Of a DNA stretch of 64,000 nt, positions 43,344-51,799 are shown piece after piece. Origin of the DNA: an uncultured Alphaproteobacteria bacterium (GTDB lineage: Bacteria > Pseudomonadota > Alphaproteobacteria > Caulobacterales > Caulobacteraceae); assembly GCA_903822175.1 (NCBI GenBank), contig CAIJOB010000024.1, positions 42,876-106,875 of the forward strand, written 5' to 3'. A program made the position numbers and the translations under genes. Each line of letters opens with the position of its first letter. Within the stretch, counting starts at the first letter, position 1. The notes beneath the pieces were generated by a model. It saw nothing but the letters and a program-made list of their open reading frames with translations. It did no database searches and had not been told where the DNA came from.

Positions 43344-44771
43344 CTACTTGCCGTCCGGCGCGGTGATCGGGCGCGCGTCCTTCCACTTGTAGGGGAGCGT
43401 GTCGGGGATCACCGAGACCTCGGTGGTGAATTTGAACGGATAGGCCGTGCCGCTGCCGGGATAGGTCAGCTCGACGAAATAGGCGGTCCAGCCCGCGGCG
43501 GGCTTCTCGACCTTGCCGACCCAGGTCCCGTCCTTGCCGGGCGTCAGCACCGTCGAGGTGAAGGCCTTGCCGATGGTGTCGACGCGGAAGTCGCGGGCCT
43601 TGGGATCGGTCCCCTGCCAGAGGCGCACCTCTGTCGGCTTCACCGCCGACTTGACCACGATCGCCCCGTCCGGCCGCACCACCCACGAATAGTTCGGGAT
43701 CGGCGTCCTGTTGAGGATCGCGGCATAGAAGGCGGTGATGCTGTCGGAGATATCGGTGCCGGCGGTCGAGTGCTTCGAATTGGGGATCATCCGCAGCCGC
43801 TTCACCTGCGGCAGCAGGTGGTAGGAGAACTTCGTGTTGTCCGGCGGGAAGTACTCATCGCCGACCGCGTTGATGATGTACTTCGGCATCTTCATCGCCG
43901 GCCGGTCGCGGTAGTTCAGCGGGTCCTCGATGCGGTTGACCTCGTTCATCCCCGGCGAGCCTATCAGCCCCGGGATCAGGCCGTTCTGCACATAGTCGCC
44001 GAGCGCCGGGGAGAAGTAGCCCATGGCCTCCCAGTGGTGCTTGGCCGTGGCGTCGACGTCGAGGACGTTGATGACGATCGGGATGATCGCCTCGACCCGC
44101 TTGTCGATCGCGCCGACCAGCCAGGTCACCCAGGCGCGCTTGGAGCCGCCGGAGACGACGAACTTGTCGAGCGTCGGGCCACCGCTCACGCTCGCCAGAT
44201 ATTGCTGGATGGCGGTCATCCCCTGGGTCCCGCTCTTGACCATCGGCAGGCGCACCAGATCGAGCGGATTGCGGTCCTTGGCGAACTTCGCCTGCTGGTA
44301 GGCGATGATCCCGTCCTCGGAGCGGGGCTTGGGGTCCTCGGCGAAGCGCAGCGGCTGGTTGGGCACGTCGTCGACCTCGGAGACGATGGAGTTGGTCTCC
44401 AGCGCCATCTTCACCCAGCGTTCGGGGGCGTCCTTGGGGGCTGCGTCCTTGTTGCTGCCTCCGGTGATGTAGAGGTAGCCGGTCTTGTGGGTCACCTTGT
44501 CCGGGACGATCACCGTCACCCAGTTCTTCCAGACCGGCTTGTCGACTTGCTTGTCGGTCAGCCAGGTCTGCGAGGTCATGTCCAGCACCGCGCCGTGCCA
44601 GCCGGGGCCGGAGATGGTGTGATCGACCTTCCAGGCAAAGGCCGGATCGGGCTTGGCCACATAGGCGTCCAGCGCGTTCTTCGGATTGGCGAGCGCGGGC
44701 CTAATACCGGCGGAGACCGAAACGAGCACCGACAGCGCCAGCGCCCCGCCCAACAGCTTCCTGAAACCCAT
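43344..44771 (-). CDS. PhoPQ-activated pathogenicity-related (PqaA-type) protein
   Basis: 475 residues from the ATG at 44769-44771 with GCGGGAGGCGGGAC before it; the frame upstream is open but has no signal peptide. A signal peptide (GFRKLLGGALALSVLVS, ending ALANP) precedes a large alpha/beta-hydrolase-like domain. VVSGGSKRAWVTWLVGAID is the nucleophile elbow (GGSKR), INAVGDEYFPPDN the acid strand and NSKHSTAGTD a likely His. The Salmonella homologue PqaA is PhoP-induced and linked to antimicrobial peptide resistance. The protein is likely periplasmic. No PhoPQ genes are visible. Confidence 0.87.
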   Translation of the reverse strand: MGFRKLLGGALALSVLVSVSAGIRPALANPKNALDAYVAKPDPAFAWKVDHTISGPGWHGAVLDMTSQTWLTDKQVDKPVWKNWVTVIVPDKVTHKTGYLYITGGSNKDAAPKDAPERWVKMALETNSIVSEVDDVPNQPLRFAEDPKPRSEDGIIAYQQAKFAKDRNPLDLVRLPMVKSGTQGMTAIQQYLASVSGGPTLDKFVVSGGSKRAWVTWLVGAIDKRVEAIIPIVINVLDVDATAKHHWEAMGYFSPALGDYVQNGLIPGLIGSPGMNEVNRIEDPLNYRDRPAMKMPKYIINAVGDEYFPPDNTKFSYHLLPQVKRLRMIPNSKHSTAGTDISDSITAFYAAILNRTPIPNYSWVVRPDGAIVVKSAVKPTEVRLWQGTDPKARDFRVDTIGKAFTSTVLTPGKDGTWVGKVEKPAAGWTAYFVELTYPGSGTAYPFKFTTEVSVIPDTLPYKWKDARPITAPDGK

Positions 44772-44868
44772 GTCCCGCCTCCCGCACGGCCCGTCCACGC
44801 GCGCCTTGGGGCCACCATGGCTCACGTCGCTGACGGGACCAAGCGGACGACGCCGAGCGCTAAGGGCG

Positions 44869-44878
44869 ACTACGTAGT
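44869..44878. promoter_or_regulatory. Palindrome ACTACGTAGT in the 279-base gap 44772-45050
   Basis: The gap lies between the PqaA start and the thioesterase stop; both genes run leftward, so this region holds the PqaA promoter. A perfect 10-base palindrome sits about 98 bases upstream of the PqaA ATG, and a similar GACTACG half recurs at 44893-44899. It could bind a LuxR/FixJ-type regulator. I see no gene, terminator or repeat in the rest of the gap. Confidence 0.3.
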
Positions 44879-45050
44879 TCTACCAGCCGGACGACTACGC
44901 TGTGACGCCCTGCCACGTTACCGACTCGGTAGTATTCGCAGCAATCTGCGGTTGCTCGACGGCTTTCCAACCACACGGCGAGCAAACGAAGGGGTCGCCC
45001 GGAAAATCCGCGGCGGCCCCCTCCCCTTTTTGAGCCTCAGCTTCCCCGTC

Positions 45051-45833
45051 TTAGCTTCTGGGCATCCGCCGCTGCGCCAGCGCCGCGCAGGCCGCCGAGC
45101 CAATGGGCCCCTGCTCGTCGTAGATGAAGCATTCGCCGATCGCGACGCCGTCGGTCGCGCCGTGGTTGATCACCTCGTAGCCGATCCAGTCACCCACCGG
45201 CTCGCGGTGCAGATAGACCGTGACGTCGGAGTTGATGAACTGCAGGCCCGCGTCGCCGATGTTGGCCGCCGGGCTCACGAAATCCGCCGAGCCAGTGACG
45301 CGGACGAAGGGCGTGAGCGGCCGGCCCTCGACCAGCTCGCGGATCTCACGGACCCACACCCGCTTCTGCACCGCCTGGGCGAAGTCGCCGGTGATCCGCC
45401 GGGTCTCCCACATGCCGCCCATGGGCGTCCGCGCCGGGTCGGGCGGTGGCAGGTCGGCGGGCTTGGGTACGTCCCAGACCGGGGGCTTCCAGACATTGCC
45501 GGAGGGGTTCTCTGTCCGCTTCAGCAGCTGGCAGGTCGCGCGCCCCGCGCTGACCCCGCCGGAAATGAACTCCGCGTCGATCACCCGGATGCGGTTCCCA
45601 GCGCGCACCACCGTGGTGGTCACCTCCACCGGCGACAGGTCCGGCAGGCGGTACATGTCGACCGTCAGCCGCGCCGGGATGAACTCCGGGTCGCCGTGCA
45701 GCCGCTCGATCTCCGCACCCAGCAGGCCCGCGATGACGCGGCCATGCAGGGAGTTCGGGTTCCAGGGGCCACGCGCGGCCGGGGTCGGGACGTAATGCGT
45801 CCCCTCAATCGTGAAAAAGGGTTCGTTCGCCAT
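45051..45833 (-). CDS. Acyl-CoA thioesterase-like hot-dog-fold protein
   Basis: 260 residues. The first half has the hot-dog signature (RGPWNPNSLHGRVIAGLLGAEIE, then MYRLPDLSPVEVTTTVVRAGNRI), and the second half (FINSDVTVYLHREPVGDWIGYE) repeats it, so the protein is a double hot-dog as in TesB-like thioesterases. ATDGVAIGECFIYDEQGPIG ends the second domain. It probably hydrolyses acyl-CoA in the cytoplasm; chain-length specificity is unknown. It is 51 bases downstream of the ICMT-type gene on the same strand, so co-transcription is possible. Confidence 0.85.
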   Translation of the reverse strand: MANEPFFTIEGTHYVPTPAARGPWNPNSLHGRVIAGLLGAEIERLHGDPEFIPARLTVDMYRLPDLSPVEVTTTVVRAGNRIRVIDAEFISGGVSAGRATCQLLKRTENPSGNVWKPPVWDVPKPADLPPPDPARTPMGGMWETRRITGDFAQAVQKRVWVREIRELVEGRPLTPFVRVTGSADFVSPAANIGDAGLQFINSDVTVYLHREPVGDWIGYEVINHGATDGVAIGECFIYDEQGPIGSAACAALAQRRMPRS

Positions 45834-45884
45834 GGCTAAGCTCGGTAGGGCTCAGGGCGAAATCAGGCAAGCCCGGCGGCAAAC

Positions 45885-46592
45885 CTACAGCAGATAGGGG
45901 ATCAGCCGGCCCCTCACCCGCCGGGCATAGTCCACATAGCCCGGCAGGTTGGCGCGCAGATAGGTCTCCTCCATGGCGATCCGCGCGACAGTGGCGATCA
46001 GCAGGACGACGAGACCGCCCAGCGCCGCATAGCTGCCGAGCCAGACCGAGAGCCCGCCGAACAGCCAGAAATTGCCGGAATAGATCGGGTGGCGGATCAG
46101 GGCGTAGACGCCGCTGTCGATCACCTTCTGCCCCTGCGCGCTCTGGTCCTGCAGGTTCGGTGTGGCGAAACGGTTCTGCCAGACGGCGAGGTTGATCAAG
46201 GCCGCGCCGATCAGCGCGCTGACCCCGCCGGCGGCCATCGCCAAAGGGCCCGGCGCCGCCAGCAGATGCAGGTCGAAGACGTCCAGGGGGATGAAGGCCA
46301 GCCAGCCGGCGGCGAAGACCACCAGCACCGCCGAGCCGACGGCGTCGATCAGCGGCTGGTTCTTCTGCCGCGCCGCCACCACGCTCTCCTGGCGGACCTT
46401 GAAGTTCAGAGGCCGCAGGACGGCGAGGCCGGTGGTGCTGGCTAGCGTGATCGCGCCATAGACGCCCACAAACCACAGGCCGTGCGGCCAGACCCAGGTC
46501 CCGCCGGGAACCATCCCTGCCGGAACCAGCAACAGCGCCGCCAGCAGCGCCACCTGCGCCAATCCGGCCGTCAGACCCCGCAGCAACGACAT
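45885..46592 (-). CDS. Isoprenylcysteine carboxyl methyltransferase-type (ICMT/PEMT) membrane protein
   Basis: 235 residues with five to six membrane segments. The C-terminal signature is SGVYALIRHPIYSGNFWLFGGLSVWLGSY followed by MEETYLRANLPGYVDYARRV, which is the SAM-binding region shared by ICMT and phospholipid N-methyltransferases. The N-terminal half is hydrophobic with GTWVWPHGLWFVGVYGAI. In bacteria these enzymes methylate lipids or other small acceptors; the substrate is unknown. Start is ATG at 46592. A 227-base gap separates it from the TPR protein and should contain both promoters. Confidence 0.88.
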   Translation of the reverse strand: MSLLRGLTAGLAQVALLAALLLVPAGMVPGGTWVWPHGLWFVGVYGAITLASTTGLAVLRPLNFKVRQESVVAARQKNQPLIDAVGSAVLVVFAAGWLAFIPLDVFDLHLLAAPGPLAMAAGGVSALIGAALINLAVWQNRFATPNLQDQSAQGQKVIDSGVYALIRHPIYSGNFWLFGGLSVWLGSYAALGGLVVLLIATVARIAMEETYLRANLPGYVDYARRVRGRLIPYLL

Positions 46593-46819
46593 CGCGCCCC
46601 TCCGCGTCCGGAGAATTTAACTCTGTAATTTTCGAAAAGTCCAACCGGTGTTTTCCCACGCCTATGTTGCGGGTTTTGCGGATTGAAACCGATCGCGCCG
46701 ATTTGGCCGGTTCCGTTGCGCCATGCCGAAGCTTCCTTGTCCGGCTGACACCCAGTCCGCCCAACCCGGCCTCTTGCCGCCCAGGTCCGCCCCTAGCCAG
46801 GACCTCGGAAGGGGCGCTG

Positions 46820-48403
46820 ATGATCGGCCAGCAGGCTAGGCAGGACGGCCCCACGTCAGGTCCGTCGTCGACGTTTGCCCGCGGCGTCAGGCTGGAACGG
46901 GCCGGCGACCTGGCGGGCGCGCTCTCGGCCTATGAAACCGCCCATGTCCGTGCGCCCGAAGACCCCGACATCCTGGCCGCCCTGGCCGCGCTCGCCGGCC
47001 GCCTGGAGATGCGCGAAGCCGCCGCCCGGCTGTGGGCCGAGGTGGGCCGGCTGCGGCCGGAGCGGCTGGAGGCCACCGACGGCCAGGCCCGCGCGCTCCG
47101 CGAGCTCGGCCGCTTCGACGAGGCGGTCGATCTACTGCGCCACGCGCTCCTGACCCACCCCGAGGAGGCGCGGCTGTGGAACAGCCTGGGCGTCACCCTG
47201 ACCCAGGATGGCCAGGCGCAGGTCGCGATCACCTTTCTCGACGAGGCCGTGCGCCTCGATCCGCGCTTCGCCGCCGCGATCTACAACCGCGGATCCGCCC
47301 GTTTCGACCTCGGCCAGCTGGCGCTCGCCCACGAGGATTTCAGCCAGGCCGCCCGGGCCGCGAAGATCCCCGCCGAGGCCGCCGCCATCGCCTTTGCGCG
47401 CTCGACCCTGTTGCTGGCGCGCGGCGATCTGGCCACCGGCTGGGACGCCTATGAGGCGCGGCTCTCGCGCCGCTGGCCCAAAGCGTCGGTCTTCGAGGCG
47501 CCCGGCCGCCGCTGGCGCCCCGCCGACGCACTGTCGGGAAAACATCTGCTGGTGGTCGCCGAACAGGGCCTGGGCGACGAGCTGATGTTCGCGGGCGTCC
47601 TGCCGGACGTGACCGAGGCGCTGGGGGCTCAGGGCGCCTTGAGCCTCGCCGTCGACCCGCGCCTGGTTGGCCTGTTTGGCCGCAGCTTCCCCACGGCCCA
47701 GGTCAGCGCCCATGCCACCGATCGGCTGGGCCCGCGCAACCGGCGGAGCGCCCCGAACGCCGCCGGGCCCCGCGACGTCGAGCCCCGTGACGTCGATCTC
47801 TGGGCGCCGATGGGCTCGCTGCCCCGCCGCTTTCGGCCCAGCCTGAAGGATTTCCCAGAGACGCGCGGCTACCTGCGGCCGGACCCGCAGCGTGTCGCCC
47901 ACTGGGCGGCCTGGCTGGGCGCGGGCTCGCCCGCCGTTGGGATCACCTGGCGCAGCGGCAAGCTGGCCGGCGACCGGCGCCGCCAGTATCCGGCGCTCAA
48001 CCTCTGGGCGCCTCTGTTGCGCACGCCGGGGCTGCGCTTCGTCAACCTGCAGTACGGCGATTGCGCCGAGGAGCTGGCCAACCTCGCCCAGCGCGCCGGC
48101 ATCACGATCCTCGAGCCGCCCGGCCTCGACCTGCGGGACGACCTGGAGGGATTGGCCGCGCTCACCGTGGCGCTCGACCTGACGCTGGCGGTGTCCAACG
48201 CCACCGCCGCCATGGCCGGCGCCTGCGGCGCGCCGCTGGCGGTGATCGGCGGCCCGGCCAACTGGACGCGGCTGGGGACCAGCGCCTACCCCTGGTATCC
48301 CCAGGCCCAGGCGCTCACGACGGCGAGCTTCGATGACTGGGCGCCGGCCATGGACGCCGCCGCCGAGCGGCTTGGCGCACTCTCGCGGTCATCGAGGGCC
48401 TAG
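46820..48403 (+). CDS. TPR and GT-B glycosyltransferase protein, FlmG-like architecture
   Basis: 527 residues from the ATG at 46820 (GGAAGGGGCG before it). The frame is open for 52 more codons, but those are rich in Pro, Ser and Arg without TPR character. Residues about 15-200 are TPR repeats (GVRLERAGDLAGALSAYETA, RALRELGRFDEAVDLLRHAL, NSLGVTLTQDGQAQVAITFL). A GT-B-type C-terminal domain begins about 230 with VVAEQGLGDELMFAGVLPDV, has GITWRSGKLAGDRRRQYP, and ends with VSNATAAMAGACGAPLAVIGG and SAYPWYPQA. Caulobacter FlmG, a flagellin O-glycosyltransferase, has this layout. No flagellar genes are nearby, so the target protein is unknown. Confidence 0.8.
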   Translation: MIGQQARQDGPTSGPSSTFARGVRLERAGDLAGALSAYETAHVRAPEDPDILAALAALAGRLEMREAAARLWAEVGRLRPERLEATDGQARALRELGRFDEAVDLLRHALLTHPEEARLWNSLGVTLTQDGQAQVAITFLDEAVRLDPRFAAAIYNRGSARFDLGQLALAHEDFSQAARAAKIPAEAAAIAFARSTLLLARGDLATGWDAYEARLSRRWPKASVFEAPGRRWRPADALSGKHLLVVAEQGLGDELMFAGVLPDVTEALGAQGALSLAVDPRLVGLFGRSFPTAQVSAHATDRLGPRNRRSAPNAAGPRDVEPRDVDLWAPMGSLPRRFRPSLKDFPETRGYLRPDPQRVAHWAAWLGAGSPAVGITWRSGKLAGDRRRQYPALNLWAPLLRTPGLRFVNLQYGDCAEELANLAQRAGITILEPPGLDLRDDLEGLAALTVALDLTLAVSNATAAMAGACGAPLAVIGGPANWTRLGTSAYPWYPQAQALTTASFDDWAPAMDAAAERLGALSRSSRA

Positions 48404-49647
48404 ACGGCCGCCGGCTCGCCTCTCGCCAGCATCTTGGTGATCGCCATGTCGCCGGTGACGTTGCCGACGGTGCGGAAGATGTCGGGGATCACCTCCACCG
48501 CGATCAGGATCGGCAGCAGGTCGACCGGCAGGCCAAAGCTCAGGCAGATGGGCGCGATGGAGGCGAAGAACGACACCTGTCCCGGCAGACCGACCGAGGC
48601 CATCGAGGTCGCCACCGCCACGAAGGTCGCGCCCAGGTACTGCATGGCGGTGGGATGCAGGCCGTAGACCTGCACCACGAACAGCGCGACGCCGAAGTTG
48701 GCCACCGGCCCGGTAATCCGGAAGATCGACACCGCCAGCGGCAGCACCAGGCCGCTCACCCGGTCCGGCACGTCCAGTTCGTCGCGGCACCGCTCGATCA
48801 TCGCCGGCAGGCAGGCGAGCGAGGACTGGGTGGCGAATGCAGTGACCTGCACTGGCGCCACCGCGTTGGCGAACTTTCTGAGGTTCACGCCGGCGATCAG
48901 CGCCATGACATAGGCCACCAGCGTCATGCCGAGATTGCCCAGCACGATAGCGGTCACGTAGTGGGCGATCACCCCCGCCGCGCCCACGCCGGCCCTCAAG
49001 CCCACGCCGAGCGCCAGCGCGAACACCCCGATGGGTGCGGCGAACAGCACCCAGCGCACGATGCTGATCATCACGTCGCCCAGACTCTGGAAGATGGCGG
49101 TGAAGGCCGCGCGCCGGTCGTCCGGCAGGCGCGTCACCGCGAACCCGAAGAAGGCGGCGAACACCACCAGCGGCAGGATCGCATCCTGCGAGGCGGCTTT
49201 CAGCACGTTGCCGGGCGCGAGCCCGCTGACGAAACCCACGAAGGTCGGCGCGGCCTTGGCCACATCCGGCGCCGCCGTCGCGCCGGCCCGAAGCGCCGCC
49301 GCCGCCGCGCCCGTCACCGGCCATATCGCGTAGAACACCTGGGCAAAGCCCAGCGCGAAACAGGCGCTCACCACCATCATGAAGGCGATCAGCAGCAGGG
49401 CCCGTATGGCCAGCCGCCCGGTCGCCGCCGCGTCCGCCACCCCGGCGATGCCCGTCACCATCACCGCGAAGATCAGCGGCACGACGGTCATGCGCAGCGC
49501 GTTGAGCCAAAGGCTGCCCACCGCCTCGACCATCTCGATCACCGACTTGGTCTGCGGCCCGCCGAACGCCGCCGCCGCGGCCGCGGCCCCCAGGCCCAGG
49601 CCTAGCAGCAGGGCGATCACCACCCGCACGCTCAACGATCGCAGCAT
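48400..49647 (-). CDS. Dicarboxylate/amino acid:cation symporter (DAACS family)
   Basis: 415 residues with eight expected membrane helices and two re-entrant loops. The serine-rich loop region FATQSSLACLPAMIERC, the following segments SIFRITGPVANFGVALFVVQVYG and MASVGLPGQVSFFASIAPI, and the VEVIPDIFRTVGNVTGDMAITKML end are family signatures (the last contains the cation and substrate residues). It imports C4-dicarboxylates or acidic amino acids with sodium or protons; DctA- and GltP-type members cannot be distinguished here. Its stop shares CTAG with the TPR gene. The ATG at 49647 faces the DUF3606 gene across 81 bases. Confidence 0.92.
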   Translation of the reverse strand: MLRSLSVRVVIALLLGLGLGAAAAAAAFGGPQTKSVIEMVEAVGSLWLNALRMTVVPLIFAVMVTGIAGVADAAATGRLAIRALLLIAFMMVVSACFALGFAQVFYAIWPVTGAAAAALRAGATAAPDVAKAAPTFVGFVSGLAPGNVLKAASQDAILPLVVFAAFFGFAVTRLPDDRRAAFTAIFQSLGDVMISIVRWVLFAAPIGVFALALGVGLRAGVGAAGVIAHYVTAIVLGNLGMTLVAYVMALIAGVNLRKFANAVAPVQVTAFATQSSLACLPAMIERCRDELDVPDRVSGLVLPLAVSIFRITGPVANFGVALFVVQVYGLHPTAMQYLGATFVAVATSMASVGLPGQVSFFASIAPICLSFGLPVDLLPILIAVEVIPDIFRTVGNVTGDMAITKMLARGEPAAV

Positions 49648-49728
49648 CTGGGCTCCTTGCGGTGCAAACCTCGACCTTAGCTATCGCGCCCCATAAAGGG
49701 GAAGGCAGGATTGTTAGAGGATCACGCC

Positions 49729-49911
49729 ATGGCCGGCCTGAAGGACAAGCGCGGCTTCATCGACAAGGAGCGTCTCGACCTCTCCGAGCGCAAGGCGGTC
49801 GAATACTGGATGAAGCGCTGGGGCGTGACCAAGGATCAGATCACCGCCGCCCACCGCAAGGTCGGCCGCCTGACCAAGGACATCGCCGCGGAACTCGGGA
49901 AGAAGCGGTAG
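49729..49911 (+). CDS. DUF3606 small protein
   Basis: 60 residues from the ATG at 49729 with AGAGGATCACGCC before it. The short helical domain (IDKERLDLSERKAVEYWMKRWGVTKDQITAAHRKVG, split here by context) is the DUF3606 family, which consists of only this unit; members are often stress-linked and highly basic at the end (AAELGKKR). No activity is known. It is divergent from the DAACS gene and 84 bases before the next small gene. Confidence 0.85.
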   Translation: MAGLKDKRGFIDKERLDLSERKAVEYWMKRWGVTKDQITAAHRKVGRLTKDIAAELGKKR

Positions 49912-49995
49912 GCGCGGCATTCTCCGCGAGGAGGCGAGTCATGGATCGAACCTTGGCCTTGGGCGTTATATCCATCCGCCCCAAAAGGAGTTTCG

Positions 49996-50280
49996 ATGCC
50001 GCGCCTGCGTAAACAGCTTCCGGCCCATCTGGGCGCCGGCGAACTTCACTACCGCGGCTTCACCGGCGCTGTGGACTACGAGATTCAGGGCGACCCCGCG
50101 ACCTTGCGCCTGGGCCCGCTGCGGCTGCGCGGCTCGTTCACCGCCACGCCGGAGGTCGCCGCCGACGCCTTCCGGGCCGGCGAAGCCGATCTGAAGCTTG
50201 AGGACGGCACGGGCTATCGCGTGATGATCGTCGGCCACTCGACCGGCTCCAACGTCGCCTATTTCGAAATGCGGATCTGA
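49996..50280 (+). CDS. Small conserved protein of unknown function
   Basis: 94 residues with AAAAGGAG five bases before the ATG. The chain looks like a small beta barrel (GELHYRGFTGAVDYEIQGD, TLRLGPLRLRGSFTAT, YRVMIVGHSTGSNVAYFEMRI) with an early basic segment (RLRKQLPAHLGAG). No signal peptide or membrane helix. The family is not recognised; the strong ribosome binding site supports translation. Confidence 0.72.
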   Translation: MPRLRKQLPAHLGAGELHYRGFTGAVDYEIQGDPATLRLGPLRLRGSFTATPEVAADAFRAGEADLKLEDGTGYRVMIVGHSTGSNVAYFEMRI

Positions 50281-50305
50281 GCGGGCCTAAAAGCGCTCTG
50301 GGCGG

Positions 50306-50512
50306 TCAGCTGGAAAACGGCCGCCCGGCGGACTCGCGCGGCAGGCTGAAGATCAGCCGCTCGTCTTCCCAGACCTCGGCGCGCACTGCATCGCTGCGTT
50401 GCGCCATCAGCCGTGCGGCGGAGTCGATCGCGGGACCCCGCGAGGTCGCCGGCAGGACCTCCAGGTGCGGCACGCCGCCGGTCTGACGATGGATGTAGCA
50501 GAAGTAGGTCAT
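50306..50512 (-). CDS. Small conserved protein (paralogue of 59969-60184)
   Basis: 68 residues. The sequence has the motif RSDAVRAEVWEDERLIFS in its second half, which matches RSDIRAELWQGGRFIAA in the 71-residue protein at 59969. The N-terminus (MTYFCYIHRQTGGVPHLEVLP) suggests a beta-hairpin. No known family is assigned, but two copies in one window argue that both are real genes. No operon partner is evident. Confidence 0.7.
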   Translation of the reverse strand: MTYFCYIHRQTGGVPHLEVLPATSRGPAIDSAARLMAQRSDAVRAEVWEDERLIFSLPRESAGRPFSS

Positions 50513-50702
50513 GGCGTTCGTCGCATGTCGTCGCCGGCCACGGCCAAGCTGCGCCTGACGACTGCTGTAGAGCTTGCGCCGAGATGCGCCGTTTGCCTAA
50601 GCAAAATTGAGAGATGAGTAAGTAAATCGCACCTGAGCGTTGGGTACCCGACATGGTCTCGGCGCATCCTGACCTTGGCGGTGGGTGAATGGCGGCCTGG
50701 GC

Positions 50703-50885
50703 TCAGGCGCGCGCCTGATAGCGCATGGTCAGCGAATAGCTGAGATCGGCGTCGTCGGTGCGGTCTTCGCGCAGCCGCTCGGCGATGTCGCTCAGCGCCT
50801 CTTCCTGCTCGGCGTGACGCGCGAGCTCGACGCCGTCCCGGCGCACGATCCAGCCGCCGTCGTCTTCCAGCACTTCAAACTTCAT
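50703..50885 (-). CDS. Small protein, DUF2188-like
   Basis: 60 residues from the ATG at 50883-50885. MKFEVLEDDGGWIVRRDGVELARHAEQEEAL resembles a small alpha/beta fold in which a two-strand start (GGWIVRRDG) is followed by a helix (EQEEALSDIAERLRED). The similar 69-residue protein at 57120 shares the G-x-W pattern and acidic helix. The rest (DLSYSLTMRYQARA) is polar. No family role is known. Longer upstream reading is unlikely since it runs through a noncoding region. Confidence 0.6.
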   Translation of the reverse strand: MKFEVLEDDGGWIVRRDGVELARHAEQEEALSDIAERLREDRTDDADLSYSLTMRYQARA

Positions 50886-50981
50886 GGAGCCCCGTCCAAA
50901 CGCAACCGATGCGATACCGTCGCAAGGGTTAAGACACCAAGGGCGTGTGATCACCTCAGCCCTGCGCTCTGATGTCGCACG

Positions 50982-51791
50982 TCAGGGTTGTCGAACAGCG
51001 ATCTGCAAGTCGCAGACGCTGAACCTCGCCCCGAGCCGCGTCTTGGCCCGGGCTGCGGCGGCCTGGAACGCCGGCCCGGCGGTGTCGGTGACCTCCAGCC
51101 GTGGCCGCTCGGCCGGCGGCAGATCGGCGGCCAGGCGCACGCGGACCATGCGGTCCGGGTCGGCCGGCGGCTCGCCCACCTTGATGGCGCGCACCACGTC
51201 CAGACCCTGCACCACGCGGCCCCAGACGGCGTAGTCGTGGTCCAGGCGGCGCGCCGGCGAGCGCATGAAGAAGATCTCCGAATTGGCGGTGTCGATCCCC
51301 GCCTGCCGGCCCATGCCGGCCACGCCCTCGCAATAGGCGCCCCAGACGCGCGGGCGATGGTCGGACCCCAGCCCCTGCTCCTTGACCGACACGCCGGCCA
51401 CCGGGATGGAGCCTACGAAGCCCTCGATCCCATCGCTGCGGCTCACCACCGTCGTCACGGCGTCGGCCGCGACCCGGGCGCTGAATTCCGCCGGCAGGTC
51501 CGGATAGGCGCTGGTCCCGCCGTCGTGGTTGTTGGGGTTGCCGGTCTGATCGACGAAGCCCTCGATCACCCGGTGGAACAGCAGGCCATCATAGACGCCC
51601 TCCTTCGCCAGCCGTTTCACCCGCTCCACCGCCTTGGGCGCCAGCGCCGGCGCCATCTCCACCACGATGCGGCCCTTCGATGTGTCGATCACCAGCGTGT
51701 TTTGCGGATCGAGCGGCCGCCAGTCGGCGTGCGGCTTGGCGGCGCCGATCGCCAGCACAGCGGCAACCGCTAGGATTGAAGAAAAACGCAT
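50982..51791 (-). CDS. Secreted cyclophilin-type peptidyl-prolyl isomerase
   Basis: 269 residues from the ATG at 51789-51791, with GGAGGTGGGG just before it. A signal peptide (MRFSSILAVAAVLAIGAA) precedes the cyclophilin core: NTLVIDTSKGRIVVEMAPALAP, GVYDGLLFHRVIEGFVDQTGNP, FFMRSPARRLDHDYAVWGRVVQG. The catalytic FHR and FVDQTG signatures are present; the exact active residues should be confirmed by alignment. It should help fold outer-membrane or periplasmic proteins. The ribosome binding site touches the left arm of the palindromic repeat at 51800, so its regulation may be affected by it. Confidence 0.9.
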   Translation of the reverse strand: MRFSSILAVAAVLAIGAAKPHADWRPLDPQNTLVIDTSKGRIVVEMAPALAPKAVERVKRLAKEGVYDGLLFHRVIEGFVDQTGNPNNHDGGTSAYPDLPAEFSARVAADAVTTVVSRSDGIEGFVGSIPVAGVSVKEQGLGSDHRPRVWGAYCEGVAGMGRQAGIDTANSEIFFMRSPARRLDHDYAVWGRVVQGLDVVRAIKVGEPPADPDRMVRVRLAADLPPAERPRLEVTDTAGPAFQAAAARAKTRLGARFSVCDLQIAVRQP

Positions 51792-51799
51792 CCCCACCT

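Noticed and set aside
46704..46720. Sigma-54-like TGGCCGG...TTGCG before the TPR-GT gene
   Set aside because: The spacing between the GG and GC elements is one base too long for the strict sigma-54 requirement, and the first element is only partly matched.
48655..49605. Antisense frame over the DAACS symporter, rich in His, Arg and Gln
   Set aside because: The minus-strand frame is a clear transporter with family motifs; the opposite frame is a compositional shadow.
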